Shown in pieces: positions 11,775 through 20,127 of a stretch of 64,000 nt of DNA. The DNA is from Brevibacterium gallinarum (GTDB lineage Bacteria > Actinomycetota > Actinomycetes > Actinomycetales > Brevibacteriaceae): positions 124,001 through 188,000 of the forward strand of contig NZ_JACSPY010000002.1 of the NCBI RefSeq assembly GCF_014836885.1. The letters are read 5' to 3'. Under the pieces are notes generated by a model, which saw only the letters and a list, made by a program, of their open reading frames with translations, was not told the DNA's origin and made no database searches. Position numbers and translations under genes: made by a program. The stretch's first letter is position 1. Every line of letters starts with the position of its first letter.

Positions 11775-12968
11775 TCAGAGCCACCCGGCCCGCTTGAACA
11801 GCCAGAACAGGAACCCGGAGCCGGCGACCATGAGCCCGAGCGCGAACGGATAGCCGAAGATCCAGTGCAGTTCGGGCATCGTATCGAAGTTCATGCCGTA
11901 GGTGCCGGCGACCAGTGACGGGAAGAAGAGGATGCCGGCCCAGCCGGAGATCTTCTTCATCTGCTCGTTCTGCTGGATCGACAGCTCGTTCATCCGCCGC
12001 ATATCCTCGTTCTGCGCCTCGGAGATGAGCGTGGAGTTGAAGGTGAACAGCTCACGCAGAACGCTGCGCAGCCGTTCGACGCGCTCGTTGACGCTGTGGA
12101 TGTGGTCGGCGACGTCGCGCAGGCCGCGCTGCAGCTCGGCCGGCACGGTGTGCACGACCAGCGAGTTGAAGAGCGTGTCGATGACCCCTTCGAGCGGCTT
12201 GACCGCCCGGTCGAGCTCGATGAGCTCACGCGAGAGGTGATAGATGTCCTGCGACTGCGCCGGGGTGCCGGTGAAGATCCGCTCTTCGAGGTCATCGGTC
12301 TGGTCTTCGAGGATCGCCACGACCGGCAGGTAGTTGTCGACGATGCGGTCCATGACGCGGTAGAGCGCAGAGAACTGCGGGAACCCGGAGAACCGGGTGT
12401 CGGATTCGAAGACCTCGCGGACGTTCTGCGTATCGAGCAGGGTGCCGTGCCGGATGACGATGATGAACCGGGCGCCGAGGAAGATGTGGATCTCACCGAC
12501 CTTGATGTCGACCGACTGGGCCTCAGCGGCATCACCGGAGGCACCTGAGGCACCGGACGCACCGCCTGCCCCTCCGGCGTCACCGGCCCGGGCGTCGGCC
12601 AGCCCGGCAGGGGTGTGCGGCCGGTTGCGGCGGATGACCGCCGGGCGCAGCACGACGAACTCGGTCGAGCCGTAGCGTTCGTACTTGGGCCGCTGATGGG
12701 CTTCGATCGCGTCCTCGATCGCCAGCGGGTGCAGGGAGAACGCCTCGGCGAGCTCGGTGAGGTCCTCGTGAGTCGGGCGGTACATGTCGATCCACAGGAA
12801 CGGCCGCTCCTCATCGGATTCCTCGGCTGCGGCGAGTGCGCGGGCGGCCTCGCGGATCGAGGTCATCGAGGCGACCTCGACGTGATCGGAGTAGAGGACG
12901 AAGTTGTCGTCGCGCCGGTGTCCCAGATGCTCGGAGGCGAACCGGTAGGTGTAGCGCAGATCGGCCAT
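11775..12968 (-). CDS. corA: CorA-family Mg2+/Co2+ transporter
   Basis: This 397-residue protein has a large cytoplasmic N-terminal domain and two C-terminal membrane helices. The signature GMN (residues 358-360, in YGMNFD) sits at the end of the first helix and the basic KRAGWL terminus follows the second. CorA pentamers form magnesium/cobalt channels. Residues about 145-170 are a Gly/Ala/Ser-rich low-complexity insert (GASGASGASGD) in the cytoplasmic domain. The start at 12968 has a clear ribosome binding site (aaggaggga). It is transcribed divergently from the isochorismatase-like gene. Confidence 0.93.
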   Translation of the reverse strand: MADLRYTYRFASEHLGHRRDDNFVLYSDHVEVASMTSIREAARALAAAEESDEERPFLWIDMYRPTHEDLTELAEAFSLHPLAIEDAIEAHQRPKYERYGSTEFVVLRPAVIRRNRPHTPAGLADARAGDAGGAGGASGASGASGDAAEAQSVDIKVGEIHIFLGARFIIVIRHGTLLDTQNVREVFESDTRFSGFPQFSALYRVMDRIVDNYLPVVAILEDQTDDLEERIFTGTPAQSQDIYHLSRELIELDRAVKPLEGVIDTLFNSLVVHTVPAELQRGLRDVADHIHSVNERVERLRSVLRELFTFNSTLISEAQNEDMRRMNELSIQQNEQMKKISGWAGILFFPSLVAGTYGMNFDTMPELHWIFGYPFALGLMVAGSGFLFWLFKRAGWL

Positions 12969-12998
12969 CGTCCCTCCTTGGTGTGCGTGCGCGGTGAC

Positions 12999-13004
12999 TA
13001 TGCT
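12999..13004 (+). promoter_or_regulatory. -10 element of leaderless promoter
   Basis: TATGCT followed by 7 nt and the ATG at 13012; no ribosome binding site. Confidence 0.5.
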
Positions 13005-13011
13005 TGAAGCC

Positions 13012-13494
13012 ATGGACGCACTCATCCTCATGAACACCGCCGGCAGCGGCGACGCCCTGTCTGAGATCTCTGCACAGCTTACCGAAGTTCTCAACCGGGC
13101 ACGTGTGGCTGACGGCGTGGTCGCCTATCTGCAGGCTCCCGCGCCCGAGGCGGGGGCTGGCCAGGGTGCGGGAGCAGACTTGCCGGCCGGTGGGCTCGGG
13201 CAGACCGAGGACGACCTGGCCCTGAGCTCAGAGGTCGCCGATGCCTTCGACGGCATCGACGACCTGGCAGCCGGGCTGCATGATCTGGCGATCGATCGGC
13301 TCGTCATCGGCGGCGTCGACGTCGACCGGTCGGTCTATCACACCGCGATGGCCGGGCTGGCATGCAACTTCGACGTCGTGGTGCTCGCAGACGGTGTCAT
13401 CGCAGCCGATGGCCGGCCGGTCGACTGGGCGGAGACGGCAGCCGGCGACGGCGCGGTGCTCTCAGATGCCGCGCAGACGTGGCTGCGGATGTGA
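13012..13494 (+). CDS. isochorismatase-fold protein lacking catalytic residues
   Basis: The C-terminal half of this 160-residue protein follows the isochorismatase/nicotinamidase pattern: SSEVADAFDGIDDLA, then AIDRLVIGGVDVDRSVYHTA and NFDVVVLADGVIA. The three catalytic positions of the family are altered. The N-terminal Asp of xxVIDxQ is replaced (ALILMNTA), the Lys before the DAF segment is Ser/Glu, and the nucleophilic Cys of the GV-x-T-x-x-CV motif is Arg/Ser (VDVDRSVY). It is therefore probably a non-enzymatic paralogue. The start is ATG 13012, placed by the -10 TATGCT 7 nt upstream; an in-frame ATG at 13000 is possible. The stop abuts the rpmJ stop. Confidence 0.6.
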   Translation: MDALILMNTAGSGDALSEISAQLTEVLNRARVADGVVAYLQAPAPEAGAGQGAGADLPAGGLGQTEDDLALSSEVADAFDGIDDLAAGLHDLAIDRLVIGGVDVDRSVYHTAMAGLACNFDVVVLADGVIAADGRPVDWAETAAGDGAVLSDAAQTWLRM

Positions 13495-13617
13495 TCAGCC
13501 CTGCCGTGCCTTCAGGCGCGGGTTCTTCTTGTTGATGACATAGGTCTTGCCCTTGCGGCGCACGACCTGGGAGCCGGGCTGGTTCTTCAGGGAGCGAAGC
13601 GAATTGCGGACCTTCAT
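13495..13617 (-). CDS. rpmJ: 50S ribosomal protein L36, zinc-independent paralogue
   Basis: The 40-residue protein begins [11 protein letters not shown] and ends [10 protein letters not shown]. It is the C-minus type: it lacks the CxxC...H zinc-ribbon ligands of the standard 37-residue L36. Such paralogues replace the zinc form during zinc starvation and are usually controlled by Zur. The ribosome binding site is gaaagg before the ATG. The neighbouring CobW-C-type gene upstream fits a zinc-limitation locus. No convincing Zur operator was seen in the 83 bp upstream. Confidence 0.93.
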   Translation of the reverse strand: MKVRNSLRSLKNQPGSQVVRRKGKTYVINKKNPRLKARQG

Positions 13618-13637
13618 GATGGTGCCTTTCTGTAGCT

Positions 13638-13678
13638 GATGGTGCAGAGCTGGTGGTTCAGTGCCGATGGTGCAGAGC
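13638..13678. repeat. short direct repeat upstream of rpmJ
   Basis: The 13-mer gatggtgcagagc occurs at 13638-13650 and 13666-13678 (28-bp period) in the gap between the rpmJ start and the preceding gene. A related ggtgcag recurs nearby. Function unknown. Confidence 0.6.
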
Positions 13679-13700
13679 GGCTGGTGCAGTGCACATCTGT

Positions 13701-14693
13701 TCAGTGCTGGGACAGGTGGTCGGGCAGCGCCGGCTGGGAGCGCACCGCCCCGGCCAGCAGGCCCGCCCAGTCCTGGGCGTACTCGCGCGGAGCGGTGAGT
13801 GCGATGCGCGAACACCGGTCGCCGTGGTGGGGGTGCCAGTGGCACAGCGCATCGATGACATGCGGATCCGCACTGTGATGGCAGGCGAGCACCGCTGATG
13901 GTGAGGAGAACGCCGGGGCGAACCACTGGCCGTCCTCCTCCATCCACACCTGGGTGCCGATTCCGCACACCCGCACGCGGGTCTCCGGCCGGGAGTCGAC
14001 CCACACGGTGCCGCGGATCCGGCACGCCCCAGCGGCCGCCTCGGGCAGCAGCCGGCAGAACGCCTCGGCATCGAGCTGCCCGTGGGCGGAGACGACCCGA
14101 GTGACGAAGTGCTCACCCTCCCCGGTCAGGCCCACCCGCACGGGCCCGGCGGCGGGCGCGGGCAGGAACTCGGCGGCAGGCCCGAAGGCCGGGCAGCCGA
14201 GGTGGATGAGCAGCTCCCGGGTGCGCTCGCCCAGGACGTGCCGGGCGGTGAGCACGCTGGCATGCTCGACGGCGACAGCGGCGAGCTCAGCGTGACCGGT
14301 GAGCGCGCAGTCAGTCGACTCCTCCAGCCCGTCGGTCGACCACAGCAGGTCCTCGAGGCCATCGAGGCTGCCGTGCAGCACCATCCGCCCGATGCGCACA
14401 TCGTCGAGGTGGCTGGCCAGAGTCGAGCGCAGCCGCCCGATATGCAGCCACCACGGGATAATGACCTCGAACACCTCGGTCGTGTGGGAGAGCCGCTCGA
14501 GCACGTCGACGAGCTCATGGGCGAGCGCGCACACCGTGCACGCACGCAGCTCGGTGCCCTCCGCCTCGGGGCCGGTGAGCGCCGAACCCCAGTCGCGGGT
14601 GTCGACGACATACCCGCGGTGGCGCGGCAGCCGCACGCGCGCCGGGGCGTGCCCGGGCTGCGGCGGCAGCAGATGGTGGACGTTGACGAGCAT
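13701..14693 (-). CDS. CobW C-terminal domain protein without GTPase motifs
   Basis: In this 330-residue protein the C-terminal half matches the CobW_C domain of COG0523 metallochaperones: [20 protein letters not shown], then [10 protein letters not shown], and finally [13 protein letters not shown]. The N-terminal half keeps a vestige of the CxCC region ([19 protein letters not shown]), but no Walker A (GxxGAGKT) or other GTP-binding motif is visible. COG0523 proteins are commonly zinc chaperones made under zinc limitation, which suits the rpmJ paralogue alongside. The start is ATG 14693, supported by TACTGT 7 nt upstream; a GTG at 14702 is in frame. Confidence 0.65.
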   Translation of the reverse strand: MLVNVHHLLPPQPGHAPARVRLPRHRGYVVDTRDWGSALTGPEAEGTELRACTVCALAHELVDVLERLSHTTEVFEVIIPWWLHIGRLRSTLASHLDDVRIGRMVLHGSLDGLEDLLWSTDGLEESTDCALTGHAELAAVAVEHASVLTARHVLGERTRELLIHLGCPAFGPAAEFLPAPAAGPVRVGLTGEGEHFVTRVVSAHGQLDAEAFCRLLPEAAAGACRIRGTVWVDSRPETRVRVCGIGTQVWMEEDGQWFAPAFSSPSAVLACHHSADPHVIDALCHWHPHHGDRCSRIALTAPREYAQDWAGLLAGAVRSQPALPDHLSQH

Positions 14694-14700
14694 GACCGAC

Positions 14701-14706
14701 ACAGTA
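14701..14706 (-). promoter_or_regulatory. -10 element of leaderless promoter (CobW-C protein)
   Basis: TACTGT on the minus strand followed by 7 nt to ATG 14693. The hyphenated palindrome tgct-cata-agca lies just upstream (around 14717-14728) and could be an operator; it does not match the usual Zur consensus. Confidence 0.4.
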
Positions 14707-14802
14707 GGCGCCGGGTGCTCATAAGCACTAATGGCAATAGGCTCATGCGTCCCTGCCGGGCCGAGGCGGGCGCAGCGGCGGCGGGTCCGCAGGAAGAGAC
14801 GC

Positions 14803-14835
14803 GCCTGCCCCGCATCATGCAGATGCGGGGCAGGC
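14803..14835 (-). terminator. intrinsic terminator of the betaine-type importer operon
   Basis: Perfect 13-bp inverted repeat (gcctgccccgcat / atgcggggcaggc) with a 7-nt loop, 43 bp beyond the end of the substrate-binding protein gene. No U-tract is evident, as is common in high-GC genomes. Confidence 0.75.
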
Positions 14836-14877
14836 GTCGCAGGGGTCTGCCGGGCGGCAGTCAGCTCAGCTGAGAGC

Positions 14878-15891
14878 TCAGCTCAGCTTGCCGGCCTTCC
14901 AGTCCTCGGCGAAGTCCGGGTTGTCCTTGAGCCATTCGGCCACGGCCTCGTCGAGGTTCTCGCCGCCGTAGTTCTCATCGGAGAACATGACGTTCTCCAG
15001 GCTGGCGAGGTTCTCGTCATCGAGCACGAGGTTCTGCAGCAGCTGCGCGGCCTTCGGGTTGTCCTCGGCGAATCCGTCGCGGGCGAAGTTGTAGATCACT
15101 TCAGCTCCGCCCATCGCGCCCTCGGGGTCTTCGAGGTCACGGACCGGGAAGGCGTCGTAGGCCCAGTGCGGGCGCCACAGGGTCACGGCGACGTTGTCAC
15201 CGGCGTCGGTGGCCTTCTTCAGCTGTGCGAGCATCGCCGGGGTCGAGGAGATCTTGAAGTCGAGGTTGTCCAGACCGTAGGTCGGGATGGCCTCATTCTC
15301 CGTCGTCGAGGTCAGGCCGGCGCCGGGCTCGATGCCGTAGAGGGTGTTGCCGTACTCGTCGCCCATGTCCTTGAGGTCGGCGATGGACTGGGCGGGGGAG
15401 TCCTCGTTGACGGCGATGGTGAGCTTGGCGTTGTTGTACCAGCAGCCGTGGACCTCCATCTTGTCGCCGAACTCCTCGACGTAGTCCTTGTGCGTCAGCG
15501 GCATCCAGCCGTCGAGGACGACGTCGATATCGCCGTTGGCGACACCGGTGAAGCCGGGCCCGGCCTGGTAGCTCTCGATGTCGACGGAATAGCCGTCCTC
15601 TTCGAGAACGGCCTTCGTCAGGTGGGCTGCGGCGAAGGACTCATCCCAGCCGTCGAACGCACCGAGGGTGATGTCGGTGTTGTCGTCTGCTTCGGTGTCG
15701 GTGACGTCCTGGGCATTGGCGCCGGGGGTGCAGTTCTCCCAGTCGCGATCCGGGTCAGCCATCTCGGCCTGAGGGCCGTCGCCGTTGCCCGATCCGCCAT
15801 TGGATTCGGTTCCGCCGCCACCGCATGCGGTGAGGGCGAGAACCGATGCGGCCAGGATGCCGCCGGTCTTGGTCAGAGTCGAGAGTTTCAT
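14878..15891 (-). CDS. glycine betaine/proline-type ABC transporter substrate-binding lipoprotein
   Basis: This 337-residue protein has a lipoprotein signal ending LTAC (Cys 23) followed by Gly/Ser-rich linker. The mature part belongs to the OpuAC/ProX substrate-binding family, with DITLGAFDGWDESFAAAHL, VVLDGWMPLTHKDYVEEFGD and VTLWRPHWAYDAFPVRDLED; several Trp residues could form the aromatic cage for quaternary ammonium groups. It captures betaine-like osmolytes outside the membrane. It is the third gene of a three-gene importer operon. The ribosome binding site is gaaagagg upstream of the ATG. Confidence 0.92.
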   Translation of the reverse strand: MKLSTLTKTGGILAASVLALTACGGGGTESNGGSGNGDGPQAEMADPDRDWENCTPGANAQDVTDTEADDNTDITLGAFDGWDESFAAAHLTKAVLEEDGYSVDIESYQAGPGFTGVANGDIDVVLDGWMPLTHKDYVEEFGDKMEVHGCWYNNAKLTIAVNEDSPAQSIADLKDMGDEYGNTLYGIEPGAGLTSTTENEAIPTYGLDNLDFKISSTPAMLAQLKKATDAGDNVAVTLWRPHWAYDAFPVRDLEDPEGAMGGAEVIYNFARDGFAEDNPKAAQLLQNLVLDDENLASLENVMFSDENYGGENLDEAVAEWLKDNPDFAEDWKAGKLS

Positions 15892-15945
15892 CGGACGATA
15901 CCTCTTTCCTGTGTTCTTCTGCGGATGTGTGACAGCGGTGGGCGG

Positions 15946-16812
15946 TCAGCCGGTGGAGGCCGCCGCTGCCCGGGTGGCCGGGCTGCGGGAGCCGAGCGCG
16001 GCGGTGACGCGGTCGAGATAGATGGCGATGATGACAACGGCGATGCCGGCTTCGACGCCGAGGGGCACATCGAGTGAGCTGATCGAGCGCATGACCTGGC
16101 CGCCCAGCCCGCCGGCACCGGCCATACCGGCCAGCACCACCATCGACAGGGCGAGCATGATGACCTGGTTGACACCGGCCATGATCGTCGGCATCGCCAG
16201 CGGAAGCTGCACGCGGCCGAGGATGTGGCCCTCGGAGGCGCCGAAGGCGTGCCCGGCCTCGACGACCTCGCGGTCGACCTGGCGGATGGCCAGTTCGGTC
16301 AGGCGCACGCCCGGCGGCATCGCGAAGATGATCGTGGCGATGGCCCCGGGAACCTGGCCGACGCCGAACATCACGATGGCAGGGACCAGGTAGGCCAGCG
16401 CCGGCATCGACTGCATGAAGTCGAGGACCGGCCGCACGACGGTGGAGACGACCTGCGACTTGGCTGCCAGGATGCCGATCGGGATGGCCATCAGCAGCGC
16501 GAAGATGACGGCGACGATGACGAGGGAGATCGTCGACATGGCGGTCTCCCACTGATCGAGCGCGGCCAGCAGGTAGAAGCCGAGCAGGGTGAAGATCGCC
16601 AGCTTCCACGACGCCGCCACCCAGGCGATCGCGGTGAAGATGAGGATCATGATGAGGAAGTGCGGATACGTCAGCGCTGACTCGATGTTGTCGTACAGCA
16701 CGTCGAGCAGCCAGGTGACGCCGTTGATGAGCCAGCCGAACGCGTCTTCGAACCAGTCGAGGAACGCCTCAGCCCAGTCGCCCAGCGGGATGCGCGGTTC
16801 GAGAAAGTCCAT
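15946..16812 (-). CDS. proW: glycine betaine/proline-type ABC transporter permease
   Basis: This 288-residue inner membrane protein has about six helices and belongs to the ProW/OpuAB binding-protein-dependent permease family. The EAA loop is seen as AGHAFGASEGHILGRVQLPLA. It forms the channel of the osmolyte importer. It lies between the ATPase gene (2 bp gap) and the lipoprotein gene (54 bp gap) in the same direction. The long N-terminal amphipathic stretch (residues 1-50) before the first strong helix is usual for this family. Confidence 0.93.
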   Translation of the reverse strand: MDFLEPRIPLGDWAEAFLDWFEDAFGWLINGVTWLLDVLYDNIESALTYPHFLIMILIFTAIAWVAASWKLAIFTLLGFYLLAALDQWETAMSTISLVIVAVIFALLMAIPIGILAAKSQVVSTVVRPVLDFMQSMPALAYLVPAIVMFGVGQVPGAIATIIFAMPPGVRLTELAIRQVDREVVEAGHAFGASEGHILGRVQLPLAMPTIMAGVNQVIMLALSMVVLAGMAGAGGLGGQVMRSISSLDVPLGVEAGIAVVIIAIYLDRVTAALGSRSPATRAAAASTG

Positions 16813-16814
16813 GC

Positions 16815-18122
16815 TCAGGCCTCCTGATTCTGCTCGTCGTCGATGTCTGCAGCGGCAGTCGATCCGCTCGCCGGTGATGACCCGCCGGCAGCGGCCGTAC
16901 CGGCGGCTGTGCGCGCCTCCGGCGGGGATGCCGTCGAGGTGTCGCTGGTGGCCGAGGCCATCGCATTGAGCAGCTGGACGCGCGGGATGATGCCGACCAG
17001 CCGGTTCTTCTCATCGGTGACTGCCAGCGGCACGAGCGCCTCGGCGCTGGGGGCGAACAGCTCGGAGAGCTGCGTGTCCACGGAGACGCTGAGCAGGCCG
17101 TCGGTGCGCAGCAGCCCGCTGAGATCGCTGGCCCCTGCGCGGGCGGCGGCAACGACATCGTCATCGGTGACGACACCGAGCAGCTGGCGGGACCGGTCGG
17201 TGACGAACAGCGCTGAGACGCTGTGCTCCTCCATCGCGCGGGCGGCCACCCGCGGGCCGGCGGTCACCGGCACGAACGACTCGGTGGTCTTCATGACCGA
17301 ACCGGCCGTGAGCACGCGGGTGCGGTCGACATCCTGGATGAAGGAGGCGACATAGTCATCGGCTGGGGCGGTGAGGATCTCCTCGGACGTGCCGATCTGC
17401 ACGATCCGGCCGGCGCGCATGACCGCGATCCGGTCGCCGAGGTACATCGCCTCGTTGAGGTCGTGGGTGATGAAGATGATCGTCTTGTTCAGCGATGACT
17501 GCAGCTCGACGAGCTGCTCCTGCATCTCGCGCCGGATCAGCGGGTCGAGTGCCGAGAACGCCTCGTCCATGAGGAGGATGTCCGATTCCGAGGCGAGTGC
17601 GCGGGCCAGGCCGACGCGCTGCTGCATGCCGCCGGAGAGCTGGCTGGGGTACTTGTCTCCCCACCCGTCGAGACCGACGACCTCGAGCCAGTGATCGGCG
17701 CGCTCGAGGCGTTCGGTCTTGGCGACGTCCTTGATCTCGAGGGCGTAGGCGGCGTTCTCGCGCACCGTGCGGTGCGGCATGAGCGCGAAGTGCTGGAAGA
17801 CCATGGCGATGTTGTCCCGGCGCATGCGCCGCAGCTGTGCTGCCGACATCTGCGAGATGTCCTCGCCGGCCACGCGCACCGTTCCCGAGGTGGGGGACCA
17901 CAGTCCGTTGATCATCCGGATGAGGGTGGACTTGCCGGAGCCGGAGAGGCCCATGACGACGAAGCTCTCACCGTGCTCGACGGTGAAGCTGGCGTCGATG
18001 ACGGCAGCGGTGCCGAGGTGGGAGAGCTCTGCGCGGTCAGCGCCGGCTTCGAGACGCTCGACGACATCGCGTCCGCGCCTTCCGAAGACCTTGTAGACGT
18101 GTGAGGCTTCGACGACTGCCAC
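16815..18122 (-). CDS. proV: glycine betaine/proline-type ABC transporter ATP-binding protein with CBS domains
   Basis: This 435-residue ATPase has Walker [10 protein letters not shown] (58-66), signature [15 protein letters not shown], Walker [14 protein letters not shown], and a C-terminal pair of CBS domains (about 285-400) as in OpuAA/ProV, where they sense ionic strength or nucleotides. A Ser/Ala-rich acidic tail ends the protein. The GTG at 18122 is chosen because gaaagg precedes it and the protein begins [14 protein letters not shown]; the open frame extends further upstream without coding character. Together with the two downstream genes it forms a complete osmolyte importer, probably induced by osmotic stress. 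Confidence 0.93.
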   Translation of the reverse strand: MAVVEASHVYKVFGRRGRDVVERLEAGADRAELSHLGTAAVIDASFTVEHGESFVVMGLSGSGKSTLIRMINGLWSPTSGTVRVAGEDISQMSAAQLRRMRRDNIAMVFQHFALMPHRTVRENAAYALEIKDVAKTERLERADHWLEVVGLDGWGDKYPSQLSGGMQQRVGLARALASESDILLMDEAFSALDPLIRREMQEQLVELQSSLNKTIIFITHDLNEAMYLGDRIAVMRAGRIVQIGTSEEILTAPADDYVASFIQDVDRTRVLTAGSVMKTTESFVPVTAGPRVAARAMEEHSVSALFVTDRSRQLLGVVTDDDVVAAARAGASDLSGLLRTDGLLSVSVDTQLSELFAPSAEALVPLAVTDEKNRLVGIIPRVQLLNAMASATSDTSTASPPEARTAAGTAAAGGSSPASGSTAAADIDDEQNQEA

Positions 18123-18577
18123 TGCGGTCGGATACCTTTCTTTCGGCAACACAGGTGTGTGGCCCGGCGCAGGAGAGAACAGGAGAGCGCATCGGGCGGT
18201 GGCCGGTCCCGGTCTGGCGACCGGCATACAGGTCAGAGCGCTGCCAGGCCACGACGACCAGTCTAGGGAGCCGCCCACCGCAGACACCCTGACGGCGCCC
18301 GGCTGCCTTCCGATGCGCTCTCGCGAACTGCTCAGAATAGACAAGCTGACCTGGGCAAACACTGAAAGCCGGAACGTTACCCCATCGTTACACCGGTGGC
18401 GGTGCACGAGCGCTGTGCTGCGGGCATGCGGCGCACTCGGCGCACATCTGCCGTAGGCGCGGCCTCGTCCGCAGTCCCGCAGCCACACCCGCGGCCCGGG
18501 GTTTGCACGACAAGTTGTAGAATGAGGCGGGCTCGCACCGCGCGTGCGGGCCGGCAGGAATGAGCTGAGGAGGTGGC
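18123..18577. other. 455-bp intergenic region between divergent operons
   Basis: No gene is convincing here. The left part is the leader/promoter side of the importer operon; an AT-richer stretch around 18335-18395 may hold its promoter. The right end contains gtttgcacgacaagttgt followed by tagaat (about 18501-18522), a possible promoter of the copper/DyP operon, with the small palindrome acaagttgt (18510-18518). Confidence 0.5.
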
Positions 18578-19258
18578 ATGAGCAGACAGCTGCGCATCTG
18601 GCGTTCGGTGGGTGCGGCATTCATCGCCACCGCGATCGCGACGCTCTTCCACCTCGGCGCCCACGGCAGCGCCTCACTGCTGGCCGGCATCGTATGCTTC
18701 GTGCTCACCCTGTGGATCGGCGTGCTGCTGGCCGGCCGGCGGCTCGGGATCCTTTCGCTCAGCGCGATCGTGGCGTTCGCGCAGCTGGCGCTGCATCACC
18801 TCATGACCGTGTTCAGCCACGTCCCGCTCATCATCAGCGGCCACAGCGGCCGGGTCTACCTGCAGCTGGGCACCGGCGCCGGCAGCGGTGCACACGCCCA
18901 CCACTTGACCGACGCCGAGGTCTCGGCTGCGGTCGCCGACACCGCCGCAGCCGCCGGGCAGGCTGCCGCACAGGCCGGTGCGGGCGCCTCGATGCTCATC
19001 GCCCACCTGCTCTCAGCTGTCGTCACGATTGCGATCCTCAAATGCGGCGAGGAGTTCGTCTTCGCCCTCATCCAGGCAGCCCTCGGCCCGATCGCCACGG
19101 CCTTCACCCGCTTCGTCCCGCTCGTCATGCCCTCGCGGCTGCCAGCGCAGGTCGCTCCGGTGCTGGCCGCAGTCACGCCCGCTGTGCTCGACTCCCGGTT
19201 CAGACGCGGCCCGCCGTCGGTCCTCTTCACCCGCCTGCAGGCACCCACGCCTGCCTGA
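18578..19258 (+). CDS. hypothetical membrane protein of the copper/DyP locus
   Basis: This 226-residue protein has helices near residues 10-30, 35-55, 60-80 and 145-175. The extracytoplasmic loop between them contains several His (SGHSGR, AHAHHLTDAE) and a Gly/Ala-rich stretch, which suggests metal contact but is not proof. The ribosome binding site gaggagg precedes the ATG. It is followed by a PCu(A)C-type copper chaperone and a DyP peroxidase in the same direction, so a role in copper delivery or membrane anchoring is inferred. No known family was recognised with certainty. Confidence 0.65.
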   Translation: MSRQLRIWRSVGAAFIATAIATLFHLGAHGSASLLAGIVCFVLTLWIGVLLAGRRLGILSLSAIVAFAQLALHHLMTVFSHVPLIISGHSGRVYLQLGTGAGSGAHAHHLTDAEVSAAVADTAAAAGQAAAQAGAGASMLIAHLLSAVVTIAILKCGEEFVFALIQAALGPIATAFTRFVPLVMPSRLPAQVAPVLAAVTPAVLDSRFRRGPPSVLFTRLQAPTPA

Positions 19259-19409
19259 TCTGCACGACCGGACTCCCGCCTCGGGAGCGGTGCAGGTCCT
19301 CACCCATCTGAACCCCGTGCCCCCGGCAGGGCCCTGACAGCACCCCGCGTGCGGTGCTGCCCTGCGTGCACCAGCGTGCACGGCACGCAAGAGCAAAGGA
19401 CTCACCACA

Positions 19410-20045
19410 GTGAAGAAGACCATCGCATTCCGCACCGCCGCAGCCGCCTCCGCCCTCGGCCTGGCACTGACTCTGGCCGCCTGCGGCGGCACCGACGGCA
19501 CCGACGCCTCCACCGAGGCCGGCGGCACCGACGCCCAGCAGGACGAGGCGGTCACCGCCGAATCCGCACTGACCCTCGAAGACGGCTGGGTCAAGGCCGT
19601 CGACAAGGACCACGGCATGACCGCCGTGTTCGGCACCCTGAAGAACTCCTCCGATCAGGACATCCACTTCACCGGTGCCGAGTCCTCAGTTGCCGGAATG
19701 GCCGAGCTGCACGAGACCGTCGAAGACAACTCGGGCTCGACGAAGATGCAGGAAAAGGAAGGCGGCTTCGTCATCCCCGCCGGCGGTGAGCTGAAGCTGG
19801 AGCCGGGCGGCGACCACATCATGCTCATGAAGCTCAAGGAGGGCATCGAGCCCGGCGCCGAGGTCACCACGACGCTCAAGACCGACGCCGGCGACCTCGA
19901 CGTCACCGTCCCGGCCAAGGAGTTCGCCGGCGCCCAGGAGGAATACGACCAGGGCGACGGCTCGGACATGGACCACGGCGACATGGACCATGGCGACCAC
20001 GACGGCCACGACCACGGCGATGAGGAAGACGGACACGATCACTGA
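19410..20045 (+). CDS. PCu(A)C-type copper chaperone lipoprotein with His-rich tail
   Basis: This 211-residue lipoprotein (lipobox LAAC, Cys 25) contains a PCu(A)C domain in which the Cu(I) ligands appear as HGM (about 70), MAELHE and DHIMLM. The C-terminal 30 residues are a second metal-binding region of Asp/His/Met repeats (DMDHGDMDHGDHDGHDHG), as in Sco/PCu(A)C partners that also bind Cu(II). It would hold copper at the outer face of the membrane for delivery to a cuproenzyme. The GTG start at 19410 has aaagga upstream. It is followed by a DyP-peroxidase gene. Confidence 0.9.
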   Translation: MKKTIAFRTAAAASALGLALTLAACGGTDGTDASTEAGGTDAQQDEAVTAESALTLEDGWVKAVDKDHGMTAVFGTLKNSSDQDIHFTGAESSVAGMAELHETVEDNSGSTKMQEKEGGFVIPAGGELKLEPGGDHIMLMKLKEGIEPGAEVTTTLKTDAGDLDVTVPAKEFAGAQEEYDQGDGSDMDHGDMDHGDHDGHDHGDEEDGHDH

Positions 20046-20127
20046 TCGGCCCTGACCTGCTGCCTGGAGCCGGCCGGTGCCGACCGGCCGGCCCGGGCAG
20101 CCGCCTACCTCTGAGGAGATGATTTCT

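Noticed and set aside
14703..14760. Possible Zur operator before the CobW-C-type gene
   Set aside because: Only a tgct-cata-agca palindrome is seen; it does not fit the TGAnAATnATTnTCA-type consensus.
14731..16077. 448-codon open frame on the plus strand
   Set aside because: Antisense to the substrate-binding protein and permease genes; Val/Gly-rich composition without family features.
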